This document shows positions 36,409-48,127 of a stretch of 64,000 bases of DNA, piece after piece (within the stretch, counting starts at the first letter, position 1; each line of letters begins with the position of its first letter). Source of the DNA: Edaphochlamys debaryana. Lineage: Eukaryota; Chlorophyta; Chlorophyceae; Chlamydomonadales. The stretch lies in the NCBI GenBank assembly GCA_016858145.1, contig JAEHOE010000176.1:62001-126000 (forward strand), written 5' to 3'. The position numbers and the translations under genes were made by a program. A model generated the notes under the pieces. The model had not been told where the DNA came from. It saw only the letters and a list, made by a program, of their open reading frames with translations, and ran no database searches.

Positions 36409-38032
36409 GGACATTGTCTGCAGCGACAATGCGGTTTTGGCGTGGCGGGGCGGGTGCGGCGGTGACTCTTGGCGGCACTGGACAAGCGGATGAGCGAGGC
36501 AGGCGCAGGGAAACAATAAGGGCGTGTCGTTATGACCTAGCGGGCCCGATAGCATCGAGTATTAGCCCAGAGGTTTGTGGCAACAGTTTGCTGTGGGGGT
36601 CCTCCCCTGAGATTGTGATAAGGGGCATGGGCGTTGGTTGCTTCCTGGCATCTCCCTGGATGCCGTGCATTCATTGCGCTGCACCTGGCTGCACCATGCA
36701 AGGGACATTATGCATGGGGTGCCCCTTCCCCCAGGTCCGAATTATTGTGGGCAGTGCTTCGGCACGGTGAGGGGGCATACGTTTACCTTTGCTGGCAACG
36801 ACCGCAACATGCAATAGCGCATCCGTGTAGTGCCTGGTGAACATTCCGGGGGACCGGTCCTGGATGACGGTGGTGATTTCTTGAGGCAGGCTTGGGCTAC
36901 AAGATCTACGTTGATCGTGGTAGTCTTCTTCATTACAGACCAGCGGTAGCTGGGGCTAGGCCCCGAGCTTAATGCGACTGTATGAGCGGGGCAGAGGGCC
37001 GCCGGGATGGCGGGGCCCGCAAATGGAAGGCCCCTTCGGTTGCGGGGCGTACAGACATATGGTGTTGTTGTCGTGTACTCGACGCAGGCTCGACGTTCGG
37101 TTGGTCGAGGACGTGGCGTGAATTGGACCAAGCGGCGCCCATGTGCGGAGCGACACGACCCAGGGCCGATTTGCACCGGGGCTGCTGCCTACCCGACCGC
37201 TGGCAAGGGCGGCTGCGGATTCTTTGTGTGTCAAGCAAGCATGTAGCAGATGGCAGGCTTCAACCTGCTCTACGGTTTGGACGAGATTGAAAGGGGCTGC
37301 CGTGAGCTGCAAGTACGTGTACGTGTAAGTACGTAGATGGGTGGGGAGGTCGGGCGCCATACCCCTGCGTCAGGGATCCTTGGCCCCTGTTGCAGTCTGC
37401 AGCTTCCCGGACGCGTTGAGGGCGGACCGGGGCCAGCCCCTGCCGAGTGGCCCTGCCGCTAAGTGGGATGGGCAGCTTTAGCTGGAAGCAGCCCTTCTCA
37501 ATGCCGAGAATGAGGGAAGGCCTTGGGGGGAGGGGAGGGGCGGGACGGGCGGCACACTTACACCTGTTGCTCTATGTGCGCGCTTTGGCATTTGTCATGA
37601 GCGGAAGTGGATAGAGATTCCTATGAGTTGCAAGCAATGAGTCGCGGCCTTCCATCTCTCAACCACCGAGTCGCGGGGCTGTCAGCGAGGTCGACCGGGC
37701 CACAGACCCGGTATATGCGCCGTATAGATGTAGAATAGAGAGAACGGTGTAGAGAACGGTCGTCGTCGCCCCCCAAGTTGCTGATGTGCGGCAGGCCGTC
37801 AGGCCAGTCGAGCGACCCAAAGCTGCATCTAAGCCATAGCTGCACAGCTGAGAATAGTGCTACATAAGAAACAATTATTTGGAAAGAAACACGAACCCTC
37901 GCGCGTCGCTGTGTCGCCAGCTGCTTACCAGCTCGTCGCGTTTCCAGAGCCCCGTGAGCACAGCACTGCGTTTTAGGCATCAACTCTTGCTGCATCGCAT
38001 CGTGCGTGCCTGTTATCCCAACTGAACGCAAC
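36409..38032. other. Intergenic between the two cysteine dioxygenases
   Basis: No exon, RNA gene or mobile element recognised in about 1.6 kb. Base composition is more even than in the introns. It should carry the promoter of copy B. A moderately AT-rich stretch at about 37850-37900 is the most promoter-like part, without a definite motif. Confidence 0.5.
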
Positions 38033-39982
38033 ATGGCCCCAGCGCTTACCGAGGACGTGTCTCTGGTTGCCACGGTGCGTGCGCCCGAATCCAAGCAAGC
38101 AGGCAGGCGTATACTGACGCGGAAGCAAACAGGCGGGGCACGGGAGAGCATCTGCCCCGCGCACTGCGTTTCGGTGCAACGGCCCCAGCTGTGCCGCACG
38201 TGCTTGCAGCAGCAGTGGTCTTGGATTTTCCGAGCCTATCTAGCAATCGTGCTAAGCGTTCAGGTTATGTTGTCAACATACCTGGCTGCAGCTGACCATG
38301 CCAAACCCACATGGCCAACAGCCCGCCTCGAGGCACTCAGCTACGCCCTTGCCGACCCACTGCAGGCTAGCAGCGCTGCCCACGATGCCAAGGCGTCTGC
38401 CTCGCTCGGCGCTGTCACAGGGCCGGCCCAGTCTCCGGCCATGGACAAGCTGGTCGGCGACATCCGGGCCGCCTTCGAGGCCGAGAAGGCCCTTGGCCAC
38501 ACCATCGACAACTCGCAGGACCCCGAGTCCTTTCAGCGACTCAACGCCAAGATACAGGGCCTGCTCAAGGTGCGAAGGGGCAGGGTGGGGAGAAGGCAGG
38601 TTGGACGCACCCTTGGACAGCCGTCACGTTCGCAAACCCCTCTCTCAACACGTCGCTGCCCCCCCTTGTGCGTGCTTCAGCTGTGTGCAAGCTCACTGGT
38701 GTACCGACCAGCCCAGACCAGCACAGGCGACACACCCGGATCCAGCCTGCAACCGCCCCAACACAACGCTGCCCGCAGGGGCGACTCACCCCTGGCTGCC
38801 CCCACCCCCACCCCCACCCCCCGCCCCCAGGAGTACGCCCAGCACAACCCGCACGACTGGCGCCGCTACGCCTTCTTCAACGACGTGCACTACGTGCGGA
38901 ACCTGGTCGAGGGAAACAGCGACTTCGAGCTAATTGTGCGTCGCACAGCTGGCCAGGCCACGGGTTGTAGGGGTGCTCCTCGCCGACGCTCTTCCGTTAC
39001 GGACCGAGCTCTTCAGCCGTGTGCAAAACTCTCATGTGACCTGCTGCCCGGCCCCCTCTGAAGCTCGGACGGAACGGCCCATTTTTCACACAGGTGCTTT
39101 GTTGGAAGACGGGCCAAGTATCTCGTGTGCACAACCACGCCAACAGCCACTGTTGGCTCGCCGTCCTCGAGGGGTACGTGGGACAGGGGTGAAGAGAACC
39201 GGCGGGCCTTCGAGCCTCAGAGGCGCAGGGTGGTCCGTACCTGACGGCTCTATCGCCCCCACCGCACCCGTCGCGCTCTGTCAAATCGAATTGCTATGCC
39301 GCCCGCCCGTCCCGTCCCTTCCACACGCAGCGACATGCGCGAGGTGCAGTACCAGCGAGTGCAGGAGCACGGCGGCCCGCACCAGGTGGGGGTGGGAAGG
39401 GGCGGGGGGAAGGCGGAAGCGGGTTGATTGGCGAGGACCATCAAGCAGGCTCACAGCTGGCTCCGTGGAGCCTCATCACACCCGCACCGCCTTAGTCCCT
39501 CGTGCCCCTCCCTTGCAGCCCCCCTTCGTGGACGAGCTGGCGGCCCAGGCGGCGGCGCGCCGCAGCGACGGCGGCGGTCTGCACCTGGAGGGCCGGGCCC
39601 TGGTGGACGAGACCAAGACAACGGACATGCGGGTGGGTGGAGGCTGGAGGGGGCGGGTGGGGGGGTAAGGGGGCAACAGTAGCAACACACACGAAATCGC
39701 TCACCTGGTGGGGCCTCAAGCCGTACCTCACTGCCGTACCGCCCTGCCGTACAGGTCGGCGACGTGGGCTACATCAACGACCACATCGCGCTGCACACGG
39801 TCGGGTGTCACATGGCCCCCGGTGCCCTCCCCGCCGACGGCTGCGGCGGCGGCTGGGTGGCGCAGGGGGGCGTCACGCTGCACCTGTACGCGCCGCCCAT
39901 CCGCCGCGTGCGCATCTACGAGAACGACGGAATCACGGAGCGCACGCCCGGGTACTACTCCAGGGCGGGGGTGCGCGTGTGA
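38033..39982 (+). CDS. Cysteine dioxygenase type I, tandem copy B
   Basis: Seven exons encode 275 aa: 38033-38074, 38366-38569, 38831-38935, 39094-39173, 39331-39385, 39519-39632 and 39755-39982. The last five exon lengths (105, 80, 55, 114, 228) equal those of copy A exactly. The iron-ligand block reads RVHNHANSHCW, so both His and the crosslink Cys are kept. INDHIALHTV and LHLYAPPI are unchanged. Differences from copy A lie in exons 1, 2 and 4. Exons 5-7 encode the same protein sequence, and their introns are nearly identical too, pointing to recent duplication or gene conversion of the 3' half. Two active copies could differ in expression because their promoters are unrelated by eye. Confidence 0.92.
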
Positions 39983-41313
39983 CAGGGTTGAGAAGGCGTT
40001 GGGCCGGGGCTGTAACATTCATGGTGCCTTGCAGTGCTCGGGGCCTCAGGGCTAAAGTGTTGGCTGCCTGCCGCTGGCTTCAAGAGCCACGGCGGCGGCG
40101 GTGGCAGAAACCTGCTTGCATGGAATTGTCGGGGAATTGGAGCGGCTTCTCTTTGTTGCGGAGAGCCTGCTACATCCGCACTGCTGTGAAGAGCTCTGGA
40201 GACGAGCGGATGGTGTGAACTGACGGGTGTGTTGGCTCTTTTATATCTCGTGTTGTGTGATGTGGCACAGGGCTGTCACCGCTGATGTTGCATGGCATGG
40301 GGCTGGCTTTCATTCTGTGACTGCAGCTTTCACCTCCTGTACCCGATCTGCTTGCATGGCGTATTCCTTTTGGCCATGTGTACTTCTTTCTCATCTAGAG
40401 CACAACAGGCAATCTGTTTATGTGCTGGACGCTGGCGGACGTCTGAATGGTGACGGATTCTGGCCAATCTCGACGTGCCACGTGTATTCTGATCTGCATA
40501 CGGTATTCTGATAGATCTGCATACGGTAGATTGCATTGACGCTTGCGGAGGAATGGAAGGCAGCTCATGCCTCCCGCTAAGCCACTTGGGGTCGGCGCAG
40601 TTGCGGCGCTTGACGAGAGGGGATGGGCATCAACACATGCGGGCGCTTCCCTCCGCGGTTTGCGTCCACAGGCGCAGGTCAGGCCTGTGAGTGAGGGGGT
40701 TGAGAACGGCGTCAGCCAGGGTCGCGAGCAGGCCGTTGGTGCGGCAAGGCTATTAACGTCGAAGACGCGGTCCGTCGCATTTGTGATCTTGCGGCTTGCT
40801 CCGCCCTCGACCCGGCTTGACCCTTACGGCCACGCCTTCGCCAGAGGGTGGAGACGCCTGGAAGGCGCGCAGCTCGACGTTACGGCCCTGCTCGTTATGC
40901 GCCCCGCAGCCCGCGCTGTTAACTTGCCGGACTTGGCCACCAAGTTCCCGCCCGTTTGCGAGAACAAAGCGGCGCATCATTCCGAGTGGCAGCGTCCTGC
41001 CAGCAGGGGGGGGGGGCTTACGGGACCAGGGCACGGGCCAGCGTCAGGACTCAGGAGTACCGGTACGGTTAAGCTGTCGATGAGGATGGGAGGATGGGAT
41101 GAAGGCAATGTGCAACCTGGTCTGTCAAATGGGGATCGGTAGAAACCGGCCAGCTGGGGCGACGCTGGGGCGATGTCTTAGGGCCTCAACAGTAGGAGCA
41201 CACATACCGTTAAGCCGGGGCGAGCTGGGGCAAGGACTTGGTGTCATCGGTCACATGGCATTGAGGCACGTCCGTCCTTGCGCGTTCAGCTTGTCGAGTT
41301 AGCGACCCACAAC
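39983..41313. other. Intergenic
   Basis: Apart from the TGTAA motif directly behind copy B, no feature was recognised. The stretch around 40220-40540 is noticeably AT-richer than the rest of the window, and ends in two copies of TGATCTGCATACGGTA-like sequence at about 40490-40530. Confidence 0.5.
40011..40015 (+). terminator. TGTAA polyadenylation signal of cysteine dioxygenase copy B
   Basis: TGTAA lies 29 bases after the stop codon. This pentamer is the common poly(A) signal of chlorophyte algae; its distance and orientation fit, though the cleavage site is not visible. Confidence 0.55.
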
Positions 41314-41768
41314 ATGCATTCTACGGCTCACATCTTGCCAGCGGTGCCGGAGGAGAGTGCCGACATCCCATGCGAGGAAGTCGACCAATTGGTGCGGACG
41401 CTGTCGGCTGGCCCAGCGTCGCGGCGCAAAACAAGGACAGCTCGGCAGGTGATGAGAGGGCAGGGGGCCGGGGCCTTACCTCCCCGTCGCGGATTCTAAC
41501 CTAACGCTTGTGTGTCCCCCTCGCCCCGTCGCCCCCCCTCTCCCCCCAGCTGGAAATTGAAGAACTGCGGCGTCTTATCGCTGATGAGCAGGCCGCCCGT
41601 CGCGCTGCGGAGGAGGCCATCCGCGCGGCGAAGGAGGACGCCCGTCACGCTGCACGGGAGACCATCCGCGCTGCAAAGGACGACGCTCGTAAGAGCAAGG
41701 AACGTGCCATCGCCTCCTGGGCTCTGGCTGCAGTCATGACGGTAGCGCTGGTGCTGAAGCACCGGTAA
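41314..41768 (+). CDS. Small coiled-coil protein with C-terminal membrane helix, family member 1
   Basis: Two exons, 41314-41448 and 41550-41768, join in phase 0 to give 117 aa. I do not recognise a named family. Residues 46 onward are a charged helix (LEIEELRRLIADEQAARRAA, then repeats of AIRAAKEDAR type). A single hydrophobic segment, WALAAVMTVALVL, lies at the extreme C-terminus, followed only by KHR. No signal peptide is seen, so a tail-anchored topology with the coiled coil in the cytosol is predicted. A short hydrophobic helix with basic residues behind it resembles the signal recognised by AKR2-type chaperones, and AKR2 genes lie 3-11 kb away. Family members at 42199, 43257 and 49368 share this architecture. 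Confidence 0.6.
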
Positions 41769-42198
41769 GGCAGAGGAGACCTGCGGGAAAGTGAGTGCAG
41801 GCAGGCATGGTGAGGGTCACATTGGACTAGGGGCAAGGTACAAGGTTCGGTTGGCTGGAGTGGGAGGTCACCGGGCATGGGAAGGGTCATATCCCCGTGC
41901 CAGTAGCGGTCATGGACAGAGCGCGAGCGTAGGGACATCGGAGTATGGAAGAGCAAACACAGGCGGCCGATGCGCTGGCGCACACTGACATAAGGGCTCC
42001 CTTGCAGACTGGCTGCTCCCTGCGTCGCGGAACTCTGGGACGGCCGCCTGGGGAGGGATGCCGCAGTCTGGTCGGTGCAATGGTTCTTGCACCCGCACTG
42101 TTGTCGTTGAATGATCTTTCATACCAGGCACAATCTTGGAATGACCTCTGCACGCCCCTACGCCTATGTGTCCCCTTTCGGTGTCCCCCTCCCCCCAG

Positions 42199-42888
42199 CT
42201 CAACGTGCAGGAGCTGCAGCGTCGTCTTGCTGCTGCGCAGGCCGCCCGCGCTGCTGCGGAGGAGACCGCCCAGGAGACCGCCCGCGCTACGGCGGCGGCG
42301 ACTGCCAGGGCTGAGGAGGCCACCCGCGCTACGGCGGAGGCGACTGCCAGGGCTGAGGAGGCCGCCCGCGCTACGGCGGAGGCGACTGCCAGGGCTGAGG
42401 AGGCCGCCCGCGCTACGGCGGAGGCGACTGCCAGGGCTGAGGAGGCCGCCCGCGCTACGGCGGAGGCGAAAGCTCGGGCTGAGGAGGCCACCCGCGCTAC
42501 GGCGGAGGCGACTGCCAGGGCTGAGGAGGCCGCCCGCGCTACCGCGGAGGCGACTGCCAGGGCTGAGGAGGCCGCCCGCGCTACCGCGGAGGCGACTGCC
42601 AGGGCTGAGGAGGACACCCGCGCTACGGCGGAGGCGACTGCCAGGGCTGAGGAGGCCGCCCGCGCTACGGCGGAGGCGACTGCCAGGGCTGAGGAGGCCG
42701 CCCGCGCTACGGCGGAGGCGACTGCCAGGGCTGAGGAGGCCGCCCGCGCTACGGCGGAGGCGAAAGCTCGGGCTGAGGAGGCCGACCGCGCTGCTGCCGA
42801 GGCGACCGGTGCCATGTACATGACCTGGCTCGCTGTCGCCGTCGTGGTGGGCGCCATCCTGCTGTATCGTGCGTACGCGCTGTGGTAA
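42199..42888 (+). CDS. Repeat-rich coiled-coil protein with C-terminal membrane helix, family member 2 (3' exon)
   Basis: The exon starts after a CCCCCCAG acceptor in phase 0 and runs to TAA-type stop at 42886-42888; 229 codons are visible. It opens [20 protein letters not shown], then has 12 tandem 14-residue units of the type [14 protein letters not shown], then [20 protein letters not shown], ending RAYALW. The repeats are built for a long, regular, Ala-rich helix. The C-terminal segment is a single predicted membrane anchor. No 5' exon could be placed; the exon of member 1 at 41314-41448 also ends in phase 0, so this could be an alternative last exon of that gene. Function unknown. Confidence 0.55.
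   Translation, partial: LNVQELQRRLAAAQAARAAAEETAQETARATAAATARAEEATRATAEATARAEEAARATAEATARAEEAARATAEATARAEEAARATAEAKARAEEATRATAEATARAEEAARATAEATARAEEAARATAEATARAEEDTRATAEATARAEEAARATAEATARAEEAARATAEATARAEEAARATAEAKARAEEADRAAAEATGAMYMTWLAVAVVVGAILLYRAYALW
42286..42789 (+). repeat. 42-bp coding minisatellite, 12 units
   Basis: Twelve consecutive 42-base units (14 codons) with very few differences, mainly GCC/ACC and ACT/AAA changes. The homologous exon at 49989-50258 has only two units, so the array has expanded or shrunk since duplication. Confidence 0.92.
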
Positions 42889-43256
42889 GGCAGTTTGGGA
42901 CCCGCTGGAGATTGCGTGGGCAGGAGCTCACTGGCTGAGGGGATCAATTCCTGAGTTGAACATCTCTCGTGGTGGTGGTGGCAGCGGTCATGGACAGCGC
43001 GCGAGCGTAGGGACGTTGGAAGGGGGCAAGGGCAAAGGTCTCTGCCTCACCGGGCAGAGATGCAAGTGCCACGCCGGGGCCCGGGTTTGGGACCGCTTGC
43101 AATAGGCATTGGTGTTGTCGGTGTTCTTGACGTACCGACCTGGCGTCATTTCAGATGGCCCACACTGGGGAAATGTAGGGTTGGCGAAGGCCTGATTCGG
43201 GTCCAGGTCCGTCTACACTGAAGGGGGGGATAGTCTGCTTTTTGGGTTCAAGTTCT

Positions 43257-43463
43257 CCTCTTGCTGAAGCTGCTGGGCCCGCCGCGCTGGAGCGGCCGCC
43301 GGCGTGGAACCAGGCTGAGCAGGCCACCCGGCTCGCTGCTGAGCAGGCCCGTCACGCTGTGGAGGAGGACGCCCGTAAGAGCAAGAAACTTGCTATCGCC
43401 TCCGGGATTCTGGCTGTCATCATGACGGTAGCATTTGTGCTGGTGCTGAAGAGCGAGACTTGA
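43257..43463 (+). CDS. Coiled-coil protein with C-terminal membrane helix, family member 3 (3' part)
   Basis: An open frame ends with a charged helix (LAAEQARHAVEEDARKSKK) and a hydrophobic segment, ILAVIMTVAFVLVL, then KSET and stop. The DARKSK and membrane parts match member 1 closely. No ATG is available near the start of the frame and no 5' exon was found, so this may be a 3' exon or a decayed copy. A truncated copy of its beginning lies at 50625-50689. Confidence 0.4.
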   Translation, partial: PLAEAAGPAALERPPAWNQAEQATRLAAEQARHAVEEDARKSKKLAIASGILAVIMTVAFVLVLKSET

Positions 43464-44946
43464 GGGAGAATGAGGCAGGCAGGCGTAGGCAGGGTCACAT
43501 TCGGCTGGGGGATCCCTGGCTGAGGCGGGAGGTAAGGTCGGAGTGTCAGGAGTCTAGACTTCGCTAGGGTTTAAAGCAAAGCGCTATGCAGCGCAGAGCA
43601 CGATGGCACGCTTGGCTCCGGACCCCCAGTCACCTCACGGCCGTGGCAAAGCAGGAGATAAAAGTGAGGTGTGCAAGTAGCCCAGCGCGCTCGCATGTTA
43701 CCGTGTGGGTCTTGAGCGGTTATTGGCGAATGTCTGTCAGCTCTCCGGCGGGACTTCGCTCGGGTGCTCTCAGTGTGCAGGTACATGTCCGATTAGCTGA
43801 TTATAGGGATGATACCGGTAGGTACATATCTCCGTGCCGGCAGCGCCCGCAGCGGTCACGGGCAGAGCGCGAGCGGGGACAATGGAAGAGTGAACGCAGG
43901 TAGCAGATGCGCTGGCTCACACGGACATAAGGGCTCCCTGGCTGCCTGGGGCCAAGGGCAAAGTCCTCTGCCTCACGGGGCAGAGATTCAAATGCTAGGC
44001 CTGGGCCTGATCCTGGTCCAGGCGCGTAAACGTTGATGGAGGCGATACGGTAGTCAGGGTTCTAGGGCGAGGGCTGCAGTTTGGCATTAATGTGACGGAG
44101 CTCCGCCGCTAACGCACCCCTGCCGTAACTGAGGTAGGGTGCCCACAGGTCTGCGTAGTTTGCGACATATGCCCTACGCCCACAGCAAGGCACCTCGCGC
44201 TACGGTGATGTCTTCTACCCCTGCCGGAATCCTTCTGGACAGCTTGCAACCGGCATCGCCTTTGTCGGTGTTCCAATACGGTACGTACCCGACCTGGCGT
44301 CAGGGGCTGCTTTGCTGCTGTGTGCCGGTCTTGGGAGGCAGCCAGCCGGAGACTGATCCACATGATCAGTCAGTCGGGTCGCGGTCCCTAGTACGTTGCA
44401 CGATCCCTGCGAGCAGCTTTGTGCACGGGACCGCGGGCCAGCAGGTGAAGGATCCTCATGGACCTTCAATGTTGCAGATCCGGGATCGCCAGCAACCGGC
44501 ATCGCCGCGTCTCCTCCCCACTCCTCAGGCCCCAGGCCAAGCACGTCGTGCCTTGGTCTGCCCCTCCGCTCACACCTGTCCGGCCCGATCCCCCACAACT
44601 CGGGTGCCATCCTCCCAGCGGCTCTGCGCCTCGGTTCTTTAACCCCAACCCCAACCCCAGTCATTTGTGTCAACATCGGGTATCAGGTGCTAGGTTCGCG
44701 TGGCGAACCCGTCAGGCATCGCTCTGCCACGGCCCGCCGCTCGGGCTGGGCCTCCTCTTCCCTTGTCCCCAATCCTCCAGCCTTCCGGCTTCCCTTGCCC
44801 CCTGCGCTCCTCTTGCGGCCCCCCTCGCGCCCGTCCGGCGCTCCCCGCACGCCAGCTCTGCGCCGGCCGCTCCTAGTGCCAAAGCCGCCGGCCGCTCCTC
44901 CCTCCTTCCTCTCCCTGCTGCGTTTGCTCGCCGTAAAGCTGACAGC
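43464..44946. other. Intergenic, contains segments repeated elsewhere in the window
   Basis: No exon recognised. About 43850-43990 repeats parts of 41900-42005 and 42985-43060 (GGGCAGAGCGCGAGCG, GACATAAGGGCTCCC, CTCTGCCTCACGGGGCAGAG). About 44301-44946 is the left part of the AKR2 duplication and matches 52119-52685. It holds the AKR2 copy's downstream region. Confidence 0.55.
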
Positions 44947-47900
44947 TTACGCCTTGGCCTCCTCCTCCTTCTTCTCCTCCTTCTTGTCCTCCGCCCCCGC
45001 CTTGAGCGCGGCAATCACGTCCGCCTGCTCGTTCAGCTCAGCCACCTCCAGGGCGGTCTTGCCGTCCAGGTTCTTGGCCGAGCGGTCGGCGCCGCTGTGG
45101 TGGGAGGCACGTGCGCGGGGGTTGGGAGCAGGGCAAACTTGGGTTGAGCGGGAGTGGTTCAGGACTTGGGGCGAACGTGGGATACCGTATGTGGAGTACT
45201 GTATGTTCGACAAGCGCCTCTGCCCAATAAGATGTGATCTACAGCGCCGGCCTTGCGGGGCTGCTTTCCCCGTGTGGTAGGTGCTGGGCCTCCGACCATA
45301 CTACCGGCGCTGCCTCAGCTGCATGTCTACGGCCACTCCACCCGCCCAGACCTCACCCACACCTTCGTCACATCCCGCCCCCCTTCCTGCGCATCGACGC
45401 CCGCTCCCTCCCTCCCTCGCCCCGCCCTCCACGCCTTCCGCTCCCCCGTCCCCGGCCCGCCCCACCTGTCCAAGAGCAGCTTGACGCTCTCCGCCTGCCC
45501 GTAGCCGGCCGCGTAGTGCAGCGCCGTGTTCTGGTTGGTGTCCACGGCGTCCAGCTTGGCCTGAGGGGCAGGAGGCAACACGAGGCATCAAGGATTCAGC
45601 TATCCAAGCGGGGTAGATGCGGGGTTGATGCGGGGTAGATGCCGAGATGCAGGGCAACACGAGGCATAGAGCACTCGGAAATTTGGATCATCCAAGCGGG
45701 TGCCAGTCTTGGTCTGCCGCAGCCAGGATTCAGGTTTGACTTTGGCTTGATGGACTGAGCGCCTCGGCCCAAACCCACGTGTGTGCGAGGTTATCCCCCC
45801 GCAGCTTCAGCTTTCGGACCGCCCGGGCCTCGCCTTTCCTACCGCCCCCGCCCTCCCACCCGGGCCCCGCCCTCCCACCCCGGCCCCGCCCTCCCACCCC
45901 GGCCCCGCCCTCCCACCCGGGCCCCTCCCACCTCCTCCCGCCCCGGTCCCCGCCCCCGGCGCCCGCTCACCTTGGCCTCCACGAGCACCTTGCAGCACTC
46001 GATCTCGCCGTAGCCGGCCGCGAAGTGCAGCGCCGTGCGGCCCTCCTCGTCCGCCTCGTCCACGTTGGCGCCCTCCGCCACCAGCCGCTTCAGCAGCTCC
46101 ACGTCGCCTGGGGTGGGGGGGAGAGGGTGGAAAGGGTAGGGTGGGTGGGGATCGAGTGGGCGGGTCGCAGTGTGGGAGTGTGCGGGTGAAATCGGTGGGA
46201 AGAGATGCCCGGTAGTGACACGTCCCCGGGGTGGGTCCGGCGGTAGTGGGCCGCTGCTGTCGGGCGGCCGTGGGTGTGAGGGGGGTGAGCGGGTGGGCGG
46301 GTGTCTGAAGAGCCGGCGGTGAGGATAGTCCTCTGCGCCTGAGCGCGCCTGGCAGTGTTGGTCCGAAGGACCCCGGGGCTACCGTGAAAGCAGCGGTTCA
46401 TAGGAGTCAGCAGCGGCCATGGGGGTGGCGGCAGGGCTGCCTCCTCGACCCTCGGCCGTGGCTGCTGCTCAGCTGGCCGAACTCGCTGGCTGTTTGGCTC
46501 CTCACGCTCCCAGCTGCCCTCTGAACCCCCACACCATACCCCATGCAATACCTCCCGCCTCACCGCCTGCCCAGAGTGGTCGCAAAGCCCAATAACCCAT
46601 CCACGCCCTCGCCCCGAGCACCCATCACCCGTTTCGCCCCCACCATCCCCCACCCGCGCGCTTGCGCTCTCACCCGCGCTGGCTGCCCCGTGCACCGTCT
46701 CCTCCACGGCGCCCTCCTCGCCCTCCTCCTCGCCCTCGCCCTCCTCGCCGCCCTCCAGCCCGGGGAACTCGAACACGCCGCCCATAGCCTTGCCCAGCTT
46801 GCTGAGCACCTCGGGGTTGTTCCACATCCTGGGGGGGAGGGGCGGGGGCGGAGAGCGGAGGTGGGGGAGGAGAGGGAGGCGTCGTTGAGCTGGCGGCGGG
46901 GGCGGATACGTGGGGGAAGAGCGGGAGTTGGGTGACCGAAGGGCACGGCCGGTAAGCTTGCTAATGGTGCAGGTTCTTGGGCGGCGCAATGTAAAGGGGG
47001 GTGAAGATGAAGGGGGGCCGGCGAAGGGGCCGGTAGAGCAGTCGCCAGCGTGCTGCGGACTGGCTCGGGGTTCCGGCTCAAGTCTGCCCGCCCCAACTCT
47101 GCGCTGTTGCCTGCACATTAGCCCCACTCTTTGTCCGCTTCCCCTCGTTCGACCCCGCTGATGCGGCCGCAGCCCCGCTCGCTGTGCAACCCAAGCCGGG
47201 AGTCCCGGGACCCTGTGCGCTGCCCCTGCTGCTGCTGCGCTTGTGGGGCTGCGGAGCCCTCCTTGAGCCCTCGCGAGCCCTCCTCGAGCTGCTCACTTCA
47301 TCATGGCCGCGGGGCCGGCGGACTCCAGCTCGTCCAGAATGGGCTTCAGCTCGGGGTCATCCTTCAGACCCTTGAGCGCCTCCTCCACCTTCGTCTTGTA
47401 CTCGGGGTCCTGCATCGAGCGCATCATGTTGGCCATGTTCGGGTCGGCCTGCGAGGAGCGGTTGGGAGCCGGGGTAGCAGTGTCAAGTGGTGCGAAGCGA
47501 TGCAAGAGCAGCACAGAAGTCGTGGGGTTTGACAGTAGCTCGGCCGGGGGACCGCTGGGCTGCTGGAAGGTGCGGGTACTCGCGAGAGTGGGTTTGGGCC
47601 CCTTCGACCGACAGCCGCTGCCAGAGCCTCGCCTCATCCCCCCGCGCTCCACCGTGTTACTTGCCTCGATAATGCTCTTGCCGAGCTTCTCAGCCATCTG
47701 CATGAAGCCGGGGTTCTGGAACATGCCCTGCATAGCCTCCATGTACTTGGAGGGGTCGAAGTTGGGCGGGAACATGCCCGGCGGCATGCCAGGGGGCATC
47801 CCGGGCATGCCAGGCATACCCGCGGCGGCATGCCGGCGGCATGCCAGGCCTGCCGGGCATACTGGGCATACCAGGCATCTCTACGAGTGATGAATCCGAG

Positions 47901-48127
47901 GGTCGCGCGTCAAGGCCGGCTTGGGTAAATCCTCCGACGTCAATTGCTTGGCGCAGCAGAACCCTTTTCGACGAACTCACCTGCAGCCCGCGCCTCGCCG
48001 CCCGGGGCGCCTGGGGCGCCAGGGGCACCGCCCATCATAGCACCGAAGCTCTCCTGCATCTGCTTGGCAATCTCCTTGAACGAAGCATCGTTAGCATCTG
48101 CTCGGCCATCTGCTTGATGGACGGGTC
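44947..48127 (-). pseudogene. AKR2-type ankyrin chaperone, truncated and frameshifted copy
   Basis: Exons 2-8 of the AKR2 gene at 52686-55999 are recognisable at 48127-47981, about 47892-47665, 47448-47297, 46828-46674, 46107-45971, 45560-45466 and 45094-44947. Exons 4-8 have the same lengths as in the intact gene and read open. Exon 2 is 147 rather than 148 bases, with one A missing near 48095, which shifts the frame. Exon 3 is also out of frame in its Met-Pro-Gly repeat between about 47820 and 47892. Exon 1 and the promoter are absent: similarity to the intact copy ends near 48205, inside intron 1. It probably makes no full-length protein. A shorter product from an internal ATG (47817) carrying the STI1-like and ankyrin parts cannot be excluded. 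Confidence 0.8.

Noticed and set aside
42286..42789. CRISPR-like array
   Set aside because: Units are contiguous 42-base coding repeats without unique spacers, in a eukaryotic exon.
41910..42947. Ser/Ala-rich 345-codon - strand frame opposite the minisatellite
   Set aside because: It is generated by the reverse complement of the 42-base repeats; the + strand frame has a splice acceptor, conserved paralogue and membrane helix.
44641..44662. AACCCC repeats as interstitial telomere
   Set aside because: Only three units, duplicated with its surroundings at 52379; too short for a telomere remnant.
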